A DNA stretch of 64,000 nt, from contig CAJUHS010000001.1 of assembly GCA_910586535.1 (NCBI GenBank), positions 186,396 to 250,395 on the forward strand, in the 5' to 3' direction. Below, piece after piece: positions 37,299-46,495 of the stretch. This DNA comes from an uncultured Oscillospiraceae bacterium. GTDB lineage: Bacteria; Bacillota; Clostridia; Oscillospirales; Ruminococcaceae. The notes under the pieces were generated by a model, which saw only the letters and a list, made by a program, of their open reading frames with translations, was not told the DNA's origin and searched no databases. The first letter of the stretch is position 1. Every line of letters starts with the position of its first letter. The translations under genes and the position numbers were made by a program.

Positions 37299-39170
37299 CT
37301 ACTCTGCTGCCGTCTCGCCGCCGTCCGTTTCGGCAGCCTCGGGTTCTTCATTTACCATAACGACTGCACCGTCGGAAAGCAGGGTCGTGTCGGTGAGAAC
37401 AAGCATACCTGCTTTAAGCTCGCTTGAAATCACTTCTATCTCATAATCCGTTTCCAGACCTATCTGCACACGAACAAGCCTTGCTCTCCATATGCCGTCA
37501 TCTCCTTTTTCCGCTATGTAGACCGCATCGTTACCATTCTCATCTGTTGTGAGGGAATCATATGTAACCGTAAGAACGTTTTCCTTGCGCTCGCTGACAA
37601 TATCCACCTTTGCGCTCATGCCCACGCGGAGATTTCCGTCCTCTCCGTCCACCTCGGTCTCAATCTTGTAGTTTACGCCTGTATTTGATGCGGACGCGTC
37701 CGATGTCGGAGCAACGGTTATTACCTTTCCGCCATACTCCGTACCGTCAAGAGCGTCGCATCTTACTGTGGCGCTCATACCCTCGCTTACATAGGAAATG
37801 TCGTACTCGCCTACATAGGAGCTTATTCTCAGGTCGTTAAGGTCTTCGATAACGAACAGCGGGCCCTCGGCAATAAGCCCTTCCTCAGCGCGGACAGAAG
37901 TTATAATACCGTCGCATGGAGCGGTTACTACAGCGTATTCAAGCTTATCCTTAAGGTTCTGGAGTATTATCACCTGCGGATCGTTGAGTCCAGAAATAGT
38001 GCGCTGCTGCTCCGCCTGTTTTTTCAGAGATGACAGCTCGGATTCCACCTGCTTTACTGCGTTTTCGTAGTCCTTTTTGGCAGTTTCGAGAGCGTCCTCC
38101 GCGTTTTTCACCGCAATGCCGTAGCTTTCCTCGGTATCGCTGCTCTGGTTTTTAATGTTGTCCAGATCGGCAACAGCCTTGTCGTATGCCATTTTGGCGT
38201 TATCCATAGCAATTTCAGCGCTGTCCCTTGCGGCTTCCAACCCCTCTATCAAAGATTCAAGCTGATTTTCGGCAGTCTCTATCTGCTTTTTGAGGTTCTC
38301 CTTGTCATATTTGTTCTTTATCGTTTCGTACTCCTGCTTTGCTGCAGTGTATGCTTCCTGAAACTCTTCAAGACTGCTTGTTCCGCTTCCGTCGCTCATA
38401 TTTTCTTTTGCGGATATAAAGTTGCCTTTGGCAGTATTGTAATTTGAGTAAGCAGTTTCAAGCTCCTTATTGTACAAACCGTTTTCCACGATCTTTAAAC
38501 ATTCCTTATATTCGTCCGCCGACTCGGAGGCCGCTCTTACATTGGCAGGATAATTTTCAGGTTCAAGCTCTTTTACAGCCTTGTCGTAAGCTTTTACAGC
38601 GTTGTCGTAGTTAGCCTTTGCGCTCTCTGCGTTTGTTTCTGCGGATTGAATGTTCACCGGCAGCGACGAACTCAGCCCGAGCTTTTCCTGACGTTTAGCG
38701 TCCTCAAGAGCTTTTTCAGCCTGGTCGATACCCTTTTGTGCGCTGACCAAAACGGAGTTTTCCCCGTTTTGGTAATTTTCCAAAGCTTCGGTGTAGCGCT
38801 CTTCCGCTTCGGAAAGATTGTAGTCGGAGTTTATTCCGCTGTTTTCGACGGAAGCCTGCTGCTGAAGTATCTGCTGCTGAAGGTCGTCGGTATTTATAGT
38901 ACAAAGCACATCTCCTTTTTTTACTGAATCGCCCACGGAAACGCTTACGGTTTCAACGGGGTATACTAATTTAGAATATACCTTTCTGCTTTCTGCGCTC
39001 TGAACCGTTCCTCCGACGGAAATGGTGTTTTCAAGCGTTTTAAGCTGAATTTCGGAGGTTTCCGCATAAGATACCGATGAAGCTGAACTGCTCAGCGCGG
39101 CAACGGCTGCTCCTATTGCGGCGATACCCGCAATTATCGAAACAGGAATAATTATCTTTCTGGCTTTCAT
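37299..39170 (-). CDS. Membrane fusion (HlyD/MacA-like) adaptor protein
   Basis: A 623-residue protein with an N-terminal anchor helix (about 7-28). The split lipoyl-type domain reads VYSKLVYPVETVSVSVGDSV with KKGDVLCTINTDDLQ, and its other half lies near ITSVRAEEGLI. Between them is a coiled-coil hairpin (about 105-395) longer than in MacA, and a beta-barrel follows. The protein would extend from the membrane through the cell wall and work with the ABC pair downstream. It has a consensus promoter. Confidence 0.9.
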   Translation of the reverse strand: MKARKIIIPVSIIAGIAAIGAAVAALSSSASSVSYAETSEIQLKTLENTISVGGTVQSAESRKVYSKLVYPVETVSVSVGDSVKKGDVLCTINTDDLQQQILQQQASVENSGINSDYNLSEAEERYTEALENYQNGENSVLVSAQKGIDQAEKALEDAKRQEKLGLSSSLPVNIQSAETNAESAKANYDNAVKAYDKAVKELEPENYPANVRAASESADEYKECLKIVENGLYNKELETAYSNYNTAKGNFISAKENMSDGSGTSSLEEFQEAYTAAKQEYETIKNKYDKENLKKQIETAENQLESLIEGLEAARDSAEIAMDNAKMAYDKAVADLDNIKNQSSDTEESYGIAVKNAEDALETAKKDYENAVKQVESELSSLKKQAEQQRTISGLNDPQVIILQNLKDKLEYAVVTAPCDGIITSVRAEEGLIAEGPLFVIEDLNDLRISSYVGEYDISYVSEGMSATVRCDALDGTEYGGKVITVAPTSDASASNTGVNYKIETEVDGEDGNLRVGMSAKVDIVSERKENVLTVTYDSLTTDENGNDAVYIAEKGDDGIWRARLVRVQIGLETDYEIEVISSELKAGMLVLTDTTLLSDGAVVMVNEEPEAAETDGGETAAE

Positions 39171-39281
39171 AATATTTGTCCTTTCTTTATTTAGAGTTTA
39201 ATATTATACATAATATAATATCATATAATTTTTATGTTGTCAAGAGGTTTTTGCAAATTTCTGTATTAATCATCTAATACA

Positions 39282-39310
39282 ATTATACAAGCAGCATTTA
39301 TAAAAGTCAA
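39282..39310 (-). promoter_or_regulatory. Sigma-A promoter of the MacAB-like operon
   Basis: TTGACT (39305-39310) and TATAAT (39282-39287) on the minus strand with a 17-bp spacer. The 370-bp gap between this and the next operon otherwise holds only that operon's terminator. Confidence 0.8.
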
Positions 39311-39495
39311 TTGGAATATTTGTACAAATCTTATAATATAGGGAATCTAAAAATGTGCAAATTAACTTACTAATGTTATTGCTTTGTCAGGACAAAAGCT
39401 GTTCGAGCCAAGTCCAGCTAAACCCTTGACGGAACAATAACATTTGTGCTGTTTGTGCGCTAAACATAAATATAAACCGGCAAAACCTGTATACG

Positions 39496-39532
39496 CAAAA
39501 AATCCGAAGCGGCTCTATGTACCGCTTCGGAT
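39496..39532 (-). terminator. Terminator of the ABC exporter pair
   Basis: ATCCGAAGCGG and CCGCTTCGGAT form an 11-bp perfect stem; the minus-strand transcript continues with TTTTTT. It lies 6 bp after the stop codon. Confidence 0.92.
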
Positions 39533-39538
39533 ATAGTC

Positions 39539-41452
39539 TTATTCCAGCTCGAACGCGCCTGTGTAGAGCCTGTAGTACTGCCCCTTTTCGGCGATAAGCT
39601 TTTCGTGGCTTCCGCGTTCGATAATGCGTCCCTGTTCCAGAACCATTATCACATCAGAATTTTTTACCGTAGAAAGCCTGTGAGCGATAACGAAAACCGT
39701 CCTGCCTTTCATAAGAGCGTCCATGCCCCTCTGGACTACAGCCTCGGTGTGTGTATCTATGGAGGACGTAGCCTCGTCCAGTATCATTACCGGAGAATCC
39801 GCAACAGCCGCGCGGCTGATAGCGAGAAGCTGCCGCTGTCCCTGAGAAAGATTGCTGCCGTTTTCGGTAAGCTCAGTATTATAGCCCTTTGGCAGACGTG
39901 TGATAAAGTCGTGAGCTCCCGCAAGCTTAGCAGCCGCAACGCAGTCCTCGTCGGAAGCATCAAGCCGTCCGTAGCGGATATTGTCCATGACCGTGCCCGT
40001 GAACAGGTTTGTATCCTGAAGAACAATACCTAAGCTGCGGCGAAGATCGGCTTTTTTTATTTTGTTGATGTTTATACCGTCATAGCGTATCTTACCGTCC
40101 GCAATATCGTAGAAACGGTTCAGCAGATTGGTAATGGTGGTTTTTCCCGCGCCTGTAGCGCCTACGAAAGCAACCTTCTGCCCCGGCTCGGCAAACAGCG
40201 TAACATTGTGCAGAACGGTCTTGTTTTCCTCATAACCGAAGTCCACGTCGTCCAGAACAACGTCGCCGCAGAGCTTCGTGTAGGTAACGGAGCCGTCCGC
40301 CTGATGAGGGTGCTTCCAAGCCCACATCCCGGTTCGCTCGGCGCATTCGGTAATAACACCGTTTTCCTCACGGGCGTTTACCAAAGTAACGTAGCCGTCG
40401 TCCACCTCCGGCTCGCGGTCAATGATATCGAAGATACGCTCCGTACCCGCAAGACCCATAATTACCGAGTTTATCTGGTGAGACACCTGACCGATGTTTC
40501 CCGCAAACTGCTTTGTCATATTAAGGAAAGGCACAACAACACTTATGCTTACAGCCATTCCCGAAATGCTAAGGTTGGGAACGTTGTTAAGGTACAGAAA
40601 GCCGCCGACGATCGCAACCGCAACATAAAGAACGTTGCCGATGTTATTGAGGATAGGACCGAGAATATTAGCATACTTGTTGGCTTTTTCCGACTCACGG
40701 AAAAGCTTGTCGTTGATACGGTCGAAGTCAGCCTTGCTTTCCTCCTCATGGCAGAAAACCTTAACGACTTTCTGACCGTTCATAATTTCTTCGATATAGC
40801 CCTCTTCCTTGCCGAGAGCTATCTGCTGGCTTACAAAGTACCGCGCAGAGCCGCCGCCGACTTTCTTAGTAACAAGGAGCATTATCGCTACGCCCGCAAG
40901 TACCACAATTGAAAGCCATACGCAGAAGTAAAGCATTATGAAAAAAATAGTTATGACCGTCACTGCCGAAATAAGGAGCTGTGGAAAGCTCTGGGAAACC
41001 ATCTGACGGAGAGTGTCGATATCGTTGGTATAGTGGCTCATGATATCGCCGTGATTGTTTGTGTCAAAGAACTTAACGGGAAGATTCTGCATATTGTTAA
41101 ACATCTTGACACGAAGCTTTTTCAGCGTACCCTGAGTTATGACCGCCATTGTCTGATTGTAGATAAATCCCGAGGTCAGCGACAGCACATAGAATACAGC
41201 CAGTATCAGTACGGAACTTATGATAGCGTTGCCTACAGTCTCCCAGACCGCTCCGCTGTTCCAGCTTTCCTCAACCGAGGAAATTACCTTCTGCATAAAC
41301 ACCGCAGGAATGGAGCTTACAACTGCGTTGAAAATTATGCACGCAAGCGTCAGCGGCATCAGTACGGGATAGAATCCGAACAGTGTCTTTATCAGTCTGC
41401 CGGCAGTTCCTTTTTTTACTTTTACGGGATCCTTTTTCATTTCCTTGCTCAT
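39539..41452 (-). CDS. Type I ABC exporter, second half-transporter
   Basis: A 637-residue half-transporter with six membrane helices in an ABC_membrane domain (about 25-325) and a C-terminal ATPase domain: Walker A GATGAGKTT, signature NLSQGQRQLLAI, Walker B VMILDEATSSID, H-loop AHRLST. An insertion of about 35 residues (near 365-400) between the domains, rich in aromatic and charged residues, is common in clostridial homologues. It pairs with the upstream half-transporter (4-bp overlap) as a heterodimer. Confidence 0.94.
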   Translation of the reverse strand: MSKEMKKDPVKVKKGTAGRLIKTLFGFYPVLMPLTLACIIFNAVVSSIPAVFMQKVISSVEESWNSGAVWETVGNAIISSVLILAVFYVLSLTSGFIYNQTMAVITQGTLKKLRVKMFNNMQNLPVKFFDTNNHGDIMSHYTNDIDTLRQMVSQSFPQLLISAVTVITIFFIMLYFCVWLSIVVLAGVAIMLLVTKKVGGGSARYFVSQQIALGKEEGYIEEIMNGQKVVKVFCHEEESKADFDRINDKLFRESEKANKYANILGPILNNIGNVLYVAVAIVGGFLYLNNVPNLSISGMAVSISVVVPFLNMTKQFAGNIGQVSHQINSVIMGLAGTERIFDIIDREPEVDDGYVTLVNAREENGVITECAERTGMWAWKHPHQADGSVTYTKLCGDVVLDDVDFGYEENKTVLHNVTLFAEPGQKVAFVGATGAGKTTITNLLNRFYDIADGKIRYDGININKIKKADLRRSLGIVLQDTNLFTGTVMDNIRYGRLDASDEDCVAAAKLAGAHDFITRLPKGYNTELTENGSNLSQGQRQLLAISRAAVADSPVMILDEATSSIDTHTEAVVQRGMDALMKGRTVFVIAHRLSTVKNSDVIMVLEQGRIIERGSHEKLIAEKGQYYRLYTGAFELE

Positions 41453-43197
41453 TCCTTATCGCCTCCCGTCTTATTCTGGAGCATATAGAGATCCTTATAA
41501 ATCTCGTTTGTTTTCAGCAGCTCATCATGAGTACCCGCCGCGCTTACCGTACCGCCCTCCATAACGATTATCATGTCCGCATCCTGCACGGAAGATATCC
41601 TTTGGGCGATAATGAATTTAGTTGTCTCGGGAATAAAGTCCCGCATAGCCTTTCTGATAAGAGCGTCAGTCTTGGTATCCACCGCGCTTGTGGAGTCGTC
41701 CATAATAAGTATTTTCGGTTTTTTCAGCAATGCCCGCGCGATACACAGACGCTGCTTCTGACCGCCGGAAACGTTGGCTCCCCCCTGCTCGATGTAGGTG
41801 TCGTATCCGTTGGGGAAGCGAGTTATAAACTCGTCCGCCTGCGAAAGCCTGCAGGCTTCTATCATCTCCTCATCGGTAGCCTCCTTGTTGCCCCATCGGA
41901 GATTTTCTTTTATGGTACCCGAAAAAAGAATATTTTTCTGAAGTACCACCGCTACCTGATTTCTAAGAGTCTCCAGGTCGTATTCGCGCACGTCCCTGCC
42001 GCCTACCTTTACCGTACCGCTTGTAACATCGTAAAGTCTTGAAATAAGCTGCACCAGCGATGATTTGGAGGAACCGGTTCCTCCGATTATACCCACGGTC
42101 TGACCCGATTTGATGTGCAGGTCAATGTCCGCAAGAGTCATTCTCTCCGCCGTGGCGGAATACTTAAAGCACACGTTGTCGAAGTCAACGGAACCGTCCG
42201 CAATCTCGTAAACGGGATTCTCGGGATTGCTGAGGGAGCTGTTCTCGTCAAGCACCTCCACAATACGCTTGCAGGATTCAAGGGACATGGTTATCATAAC
42301 GAAAACCATGGATATCATCATCAGGCTCATCAGTATCATAAAGCTGTAGGTCAGCAGAGCGCTGAACTGTCCCACGTCAAGGTCTACGCCCTTTGTAGTA
42401 ATAATAGTGTAGGAACCGAAAGACAGCACAAACACCATAACTGAATAAAGGCAAAACTGCATAAGGGGATTGTTAATAGCCAGTATTCTTTCCGCCTTTG
42501 TAAAATCTCGGCATACGTCCGACGCCGCCGCGCCGAACTTCTGCTTTTCATATTCCTCCCGGACATAAGATTTGACTACTCTAATACCCTTAATGTTCTC
42601 CTGAATGGAGCTGTTAAGATTATCGTACTTTTTGAACACACTTCTGAAAAGGGGCATTACCTTTGCAGAGACCGCGAAAAGTCCGAAGCCGAGAATAGGA
42701 GCTACAATAAGGAAAATAAACGCCATTTTACCTCCCATAACAAAAGCCATGGTAAAGGCAAAAATGAGCATCAGCGGACATCTTATTGCCATTCTGATTA
42801 TCATCATGTACGCCATCTGAACGTTTGTCACGTCTGTAGTAAGACGGGTCACAAGGGAAGATGTGGAAAATCTGTCAATATTTTCAAATGAAAATCTCTG
42901 AATATTGTAGAACATATCCTTGCGGAGGTTCCTTGCAAGACCGCAGGAAGCCGTCGCACAGGTAGAACCCGCCAGTGCGCCGAACAAAAGCGACAGACAC
43001 GCCATTACCACAAGAATAAGACCGTAGGTAACAATTGTGTTCATATCGCAGTCGTCCTTGATCTTGTTTACCAGCTCGGCGATGATAAACGGTATAATAC
43101 ATTCCATTACCACTTCCAAGGACACAAGCAGGGGGGTGGCTATGGAAACCTTCTTGTACTCGCGTATACATCCGGCTATTTTTTTAACCATACGCAT
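41449..43197 (-). CDS. Type I ABC exporter, first half-transporter
   Basis: A 582-residue half-transporter with six helices and an ATPase domain: Walker A GGTGSSKSSLVQL (Ser for the usual Gly-Lys context), signature NVSGGQKQRLCIARAL, Walker B ILIMDDSTSAVD. The residue after the Walker B aspartate is Asp, not the catalytic Glu, and the H-loop His is replaced by Gln (IIAQRISSV). So this subunit probably carries the non-catalytic site of a heterodimer. Substrate is unknown; multidrug or lipid export is typical. Confidence 0.94.
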   Translation of the reverse strand: MRMVKKIAGCIREYKKVSIATPLLVSLEVVMECIIPFIIAELVNKIKDDCDMNTIVTYGLILVVMACLSLLFGALAGSTCATASCGLARNLRKDMFYNIQRFSFENIDRFSTSSLVTRLTTDVTNVQMAYMMIIRMAIRCPLMLIFAFTMAFVMGGKMAFIFLIVAPILGFGLFAVSAKVMPLFRSVFKKYDNLNSSIQENIKGIRVVKSYVREEYEKQKFGAAASDVCRDFTKAERILAINNPLMQFCLYSVMVFVLSFGSYTIITTKGVDLDVGQFSALLTYSFMILMSLMMISMVFVMITMSLESCKRIVEVLDENSSLSNPENPVYEIADGSVDFDNVCFKYSATAERMTLADIDLHIKSGQTVGIIGGTGSSKSSLVQLISRLYDVTSGTVKVGGRDVREYDLETLRNQVAVVLQKNILFSGTIKENLRWGNKEATDEEMIEACRLSQADEFITRFPNGYDTYIEQGGANVSGGQKQRLCIARALLKKPKILIMDDSTSAVDTKTDALIRKAMRDFIPETTKFIIAQRISSVQDADMIIVMEGGTVSAAGTHDELLKTNEIYKDLYMLQNKTGGDKE

Positions 43198-43226
43198 TTA
43201 CCTCTCTTTCATAAAATCACTTTATG

Positions 43227-43255
43227 ATTATAGCACATTCTGACAAAAAAGTCAA
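43227..43255 (-). promoter_or_regulatory. Sigma-A promoter of the ABC exporter pair
   Basis: TTGACT (43250-43255) and TATAAT (43227-43232) on the minus strand, 17-bp spacer. The rest of the 370-bp gap to rpsI shows no gene. Confidence 0.78.
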
Positions 43256-43507
43256 AGAAAGTTTGGTGAAATTTTTGTTTTTTGGAAAAAACAATTTTTC
43301 ACAGTAACTCCTGTCTGTCCTCAGCTGGATATAAAGATCCCCCTTAAAAGGAACGGATTTAAAAAGTTTTGCAATAAAGACCAACCGAAAACCAAATTGA
43401 ATTTGCAAAGTCTGTAAACGCCGAAATACCGGCATTTGTGTTATATGTGTGTCATACCTCACGGAATTTCACACTGTTTTACAGCAGTTTATATTTTGAA
43501 CTATATT

Positions 43508-43540
43508 TAAAAACCCCGAAAACACAAGGTTTTCGGGGTT
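43508..43540 (-). terminator. Terminator of rplM-rpsI
   Basis: AACCCCGAAAAC and GTTTTCGGGGTT form a 12-bp perfect stem followed by a U-run on the minus strand. Confidence 0.93.
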
Positions 43541-43567
43541 GTAAAAATTCTCTGATATTCGATAAAT

Positions 43568-43969
43568 TTATCTCTTTGAGAACTGCGGAGCACGTCTCGC
43601 AGCTTTGAGACCGTACTTCTTTCTTTCCTTCATTCTGGGGTCACGAGTGAGGAATCCAGCTTTCTTCAGAACAGGACGAAGCTCTTCGTTTACCTGAAGG
43701 AGAGCTCTTGACAGGCCGTGACGGATAGCTCCCGCCTGACCCGTAACGCCGCCGCCGGCAACTGTGCAGACGATATCGAACTTATCGGAATTTTCGGTAA
43801 GGATAAGGGGCTGCTTAACGATCAGCTTAAGGGTCTCAAGACCAAAGTAATCGTCGATATTTCTGCCGTTGATCGTGATATTACCGCTGCCCGCGTAAAC
43901 TCTTACTCTTGCAACGGAGCTTTTTCTTCTGCCTGTGCCGTAAAAATAAGGCTGTTTAGATTCGTACAT
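43568..43969 (-). CDS. rpsI: 30S ribosomal protein S9
   Basis: A 133-residue protein with [13 protein letters not shown] near the N-terminus and the conserved C-terminal basic tail [17 protein letters not shown], which reaches the P-site tRNA. It lies 13 bp after rplM, the universal pairing. Confidence 0.98.
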   Translation of the reverse strand: MYESKQPYFYGTGRRKSSVARVRVYAGSGNITINGRNIDDYFGLETLKLIVKQPLILTENSDKFDIVCTVAGGGVTGQAGAIRHGLSRALLQVNEELRPVLKKAGFLTRDPRMKERKKYGLKAARRAPQFSKR

Positions 43970-43982
43970 TTACTCCGCCTCC

Positions 43983-44411
43983 TTATATCTCGTAATTTTC
44001 GGGTTTCTGAGCTTCATGACCGTGCTCCGCGCCTGCGTAGGTTCTCAGACGCTTCAGAGCAGCTCTGCCCAATGTATTGTTGGGGAGCATTCCGTTAACC
44101 GCGATCATCATGGCTCTTTCGGGCTGATTTTTCATCATATCGCTGTACTTAATCTCTTTCAGACCGCCGATCCAGCCGGTGTGCCACTTGTAAGTTTTCT
44201 TCTCAAGCTTCTTGCCTGTGAGCTTAGCCTTTGCGCAGTTGATAATAATAACATGGTCGCCGCAGTCCGCATGGGGAGCGAAAGTGGGCTTGTTTTTACC
44301 GCGGAGTATTGAAGCAGCCTCAGCGGCAACACGTCCGAGAGACTTATCCGCAGCGTCAAGCACATACCATTTACGGCTGATTTCGTTTGCCTTAGGCATA
44401 TAAGTTGACAT
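43983..44411 (-). CDS. rplM: 50S ribosomal protein L13
   Basis: A 142-residue protein with RKWYVLDAADKSLGRVAAEA, FAPHADCGDHVIIINC and AVNGMLPNNTLGR. The ATG at 44411 has AAAGGAGA at proper spacing; the ATG at 44417 is too close to it. It is preceded by a structured leader of about 110 nt. Confidence 0.98.
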   Translation of the reverse strand: MSTYMPKANEISRKWYVLDAADKSLGRVAAEAASILRGKNKPTFAPHADCGDHVIIINCAKAKLTGKKLEKKTYKWHTGWIGGLKEIKYSDMMKNQPERAMMIAVNGMLPNNTLGRAALKRLRTYAGAEHGHEAQKPENYEI

Positions 44412-44522
44412 AATCATTCTCCTTTTAATAATTTTTCCTCCCGCATATGCAGTTCACAGCGGAAGCTCGCATCGGATACGGGAACATCGGTGCGGACATA
44501 CATACGTCCGTCCGACACAACA
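44412..44522 (-). promoter_or_regulatory. Putative L13-type ribosomal protein leader
   Basis: The 110-nt untranslated leader of rplM is GC-richer than its surroundings and contains several short self-complementary blocks (GGACGTATGTATGTCC; GTCGGAC with GTCCG). It ends with GCGGGAGG close to the coding start. Firmicutes rplM mRNAs usually carry an autoregulatory L13 leader. I infer identity from position and structure, not from a covariance model. Confidence 0.5.
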
Positions 44523-44528
44523 TTGTCA

Positions 44529-44557
44529 ATTATACATGAATAAAAAACCAAAGTCAA
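44529..44557 (-). promoter_or_regulatory. Sigma-A promoter of rplM-rpsI
   Basis: TTGACT (44552-44557) and TATAAT (44529-44534) on the minus strand, 17-bp spacer. Confidence 0.82.
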
Positions 44558-44664
44558 CATTCAAATTGCCGAATTTTTAAAATATATTCCTGTATCTCTT
44601 TAAATCTCTGCAAATTGCTCTATTTCTCTCTGATTCTCACATTTCATTTCATTTTTTAATGTGC

Positions 44665-45348
44665 TTAATCTCTTGAAACAAGAAACTTTATGGCGCGCTC
44701 AATGCTGTCGCGGGAATTTCCCCAGTCAGCGTCCTTGCCGGCGTTGCGGTAGTCGTACATGGAACAGTAATGTGAAACGTCCTCGTAAATCGAAGCGATA
44801 TACTTTTCCGTAAGACCTCCGATAAGCTTGTTAAAGCTCTCCAGCTCCGATTTTTGCAGGTACGCGGGGGCGAGGGACAAAAGCAGGTCGTAGTGAGGCA
44901 GACAAACAAACTCCTGCTCGGCTAAAAGCGTGCGGAAATCCTGCTGACCATACATCTCAAAGAAAGTCCGCATAAGCCGCTCCATACCCCAGTCCACCTT
45001 TTCGCAGACAAAGCAGGTCTCGTTTATTTCGGACAGCTTTGCCTTTCGGGAGTTTTTGGGTTCAAACAGCTTCTTGCGTGAAAAGAGCTGCCTGTCCACT
45101 TCCTCAAGGTGAGTTTGCAGCATAAGCGCAAGGGAAAGACGGTTCTTCTGCTTCAGCATCTGCTGAAAGTGAGTGTGACAGAAGCCCGCGCGGTTTGTCT
45201 CAATACGAACGTCCGGCTCCATCATAGCCGCGCCCATGATGTATTCAACAGTACGCTGCTCCAGCATATCCCTCATTCGGCAAATGGGACAGCCCTCCTT
45301 GGGGTCGAGAATCTCGCTTATCGGTATTGTCAGAATACTTTCACGCAT
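44665..45348 (-). CDS. DUF6062 family protein
   Basis: A 227-residue cytoplasmic protein with paired Cys/His motifs that suggest metal binding: CPICRMRD, CHTHF, CFVCEK and CLPHY. The pattern and length match the DUF6062 family of Clostridia, of unknown function. The ATG at 45348 has AAAGGAGAA upstream; a more distal ATG is not supported. It stands alone between ribosomal genes and a hydrolase gene. Confidence 0.85.
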   Translation of the reverse strand: MRESILTIPISEILDPKEGCPICRMRDMLEQRTVEYIMGAAMMEPDVRIETNRAGFCHTHFQQMLKQKNRLSLALMLQTHLEEVDRQLFSRKKLFEPKNSRKAKLSEINETCFVCEKVDWGMERLMRTFFEMYGQQDFRTLLAEQEFVCLPHYDLLLSLAPAYLQKSELESFNKLIGGLTEKYIASIYEDVSHYCSMYDYRNAGKDADWGNSRDSIERAIKFLVSRD

Positions 45349-45427
45349 GATTATTTTCTCCTTTTTCATAAATATCTGATTATGCGTTCAGCTTACATCT
45401 TAAATTTTAGCCCAGCATACTTTTGAG

Positions 45428-46495
45428 TTATTCCGTACCAATGCTGCTGTCATAAAACTTCGACATCTTTTCCATAAGCTCATAGTCCAAAGCGTAACGC
45501 TGTTTTTTGTCAAGATGTTCTTTCAGATACTCCGCCTTGCGCTCTGGAGTAAAGCCACCGGCGGATTCCATATATTCGTCAAATTCGCTGTTGAATCTCT
45601 CTCTGTACTCTGTCACCGAATCCGCATACCAAATATAATTGTGTCCCCTGTTTTCCAGCGAAACAAACTCAAACCGAGGATTGACCCCAAATTTCTCCTG
45701 AAATACCCCGAAGCTGTCACCGTATGGTATCATTTCATCGTCCCTGCTGTGAATAAGCATTACCCTTGCTTCGGAGCTTTCAAAACCCTCGGTGCAGCTT
45801 GAGGAGGCATATTTACCGAATTTTTCCTTTTCAATATCGAGCATATACGGGAGTATAAACTCAACAGCGTCACCCGCTATTTGCCTTCCCTGATATCCAA
45901 TTATATCAGCGGAACTGTCAAATCCGGCAGCCATGATCACAGCCTTTACATCAGGGTGATATTTCAGCACGCTTCCCACGGAATACGCCCCCCAGCTATG
46001 ACCCCAAAGCATTATCGGAAGCTCCGCAAACTCATCGGTACTCTTTACAAACCGCAGCGCATAGTCAAGGTCGATAACGCCCTGCGGCATACCGCCCACA
46101 GCTTCGCCGCCGCTCTTGTCGTTGCCTGTGGCGTCGTACGCAAAAACAACGTATCCGCATGACGTAAAATAGTCGGCAATATCCATATAGGAATTGTGGC
46201 CTCCCCCTCCGAAGCCATGAGCAATTACGATTGCGCCCTTTGGTTCTGTATCTCTATAGTACTTGTATCCTGCCAGCTTCTGTCCCTTGTCCGATTTAAA
46301 CGTATACTCTGAAACACGCAAGCCGTCAAATTCGTCAAGACTCCTTGCCATAGGCTCGTAGGTCTCAAACCGCTGTTCAAAGTTGTCCTTGTATACTGCC
46401 GATGCGATAATTTTCGGCAGGAACAAAGCCGCCGCCACAAGCAGAAAGATAGCTGCGGCTACAATTACAAGTGTTATTTTAAGCGTTTTATTCAT
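45428..46495 (-). CDS. Membrane-anchored alpha/beta hydrolase
   Basis: A 355-residue protein with an N-terminal membrane helix (about 6-28) and an alpha/beta hydrolase domain facing outward. The oxyanion region is AHGFGGGGHNSYMD, the nucleophile elbow GHSWGAYSVG, the acid Asp near HSRDDEMIPYG and the His in ENRGHNYIW. Substrate unknown; an esterase or acylaminoacyl-type activity is plausible. Its start codon overlaps the stop of the upstream glycosylase gene (ATGA), so the two are co-translated. An upstream frame to 46612 is not needed. Confidence 0.87.
   Translation of the reverse strand: MNKTLKITLVIVAAAIFLLVAAALFLPKIIASAVYKDNFEQRFETYEPMARSLDEFDGLRVSEYTFKSDKGQKLAGYKYYRDTEPKGAIVIAHGFGGGGHNSYMDIADYFTSCGYVVFAYDATGNDKSGGEAVGGMPQGVIDLDYALRFVKSTDEFAELPIMLWGHSWGAYSVGSVLKYHPDVKAVIMAAGFDSSADIIGYQGRQIAGDAVEFILPYMLDIEKEKFGKYASSSCTEGFESSEARVMLIHSRDDEMIPYGDSFGVFQEKFGVNPRFEFVSLENRGHNYIWYADSVTEYRERFNSEFDEYMESAGGFTPERKAEYLKEHLDKKQRYALDYELMEKMSKFYDSSIGTE

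Noticed and set aside
39539-41452. Insertion between the membrane and ATPase domains of the exporter as a new domain
   Set aside because: I recall similar insertions in many clostridial homologues, so it is not treated as novel.
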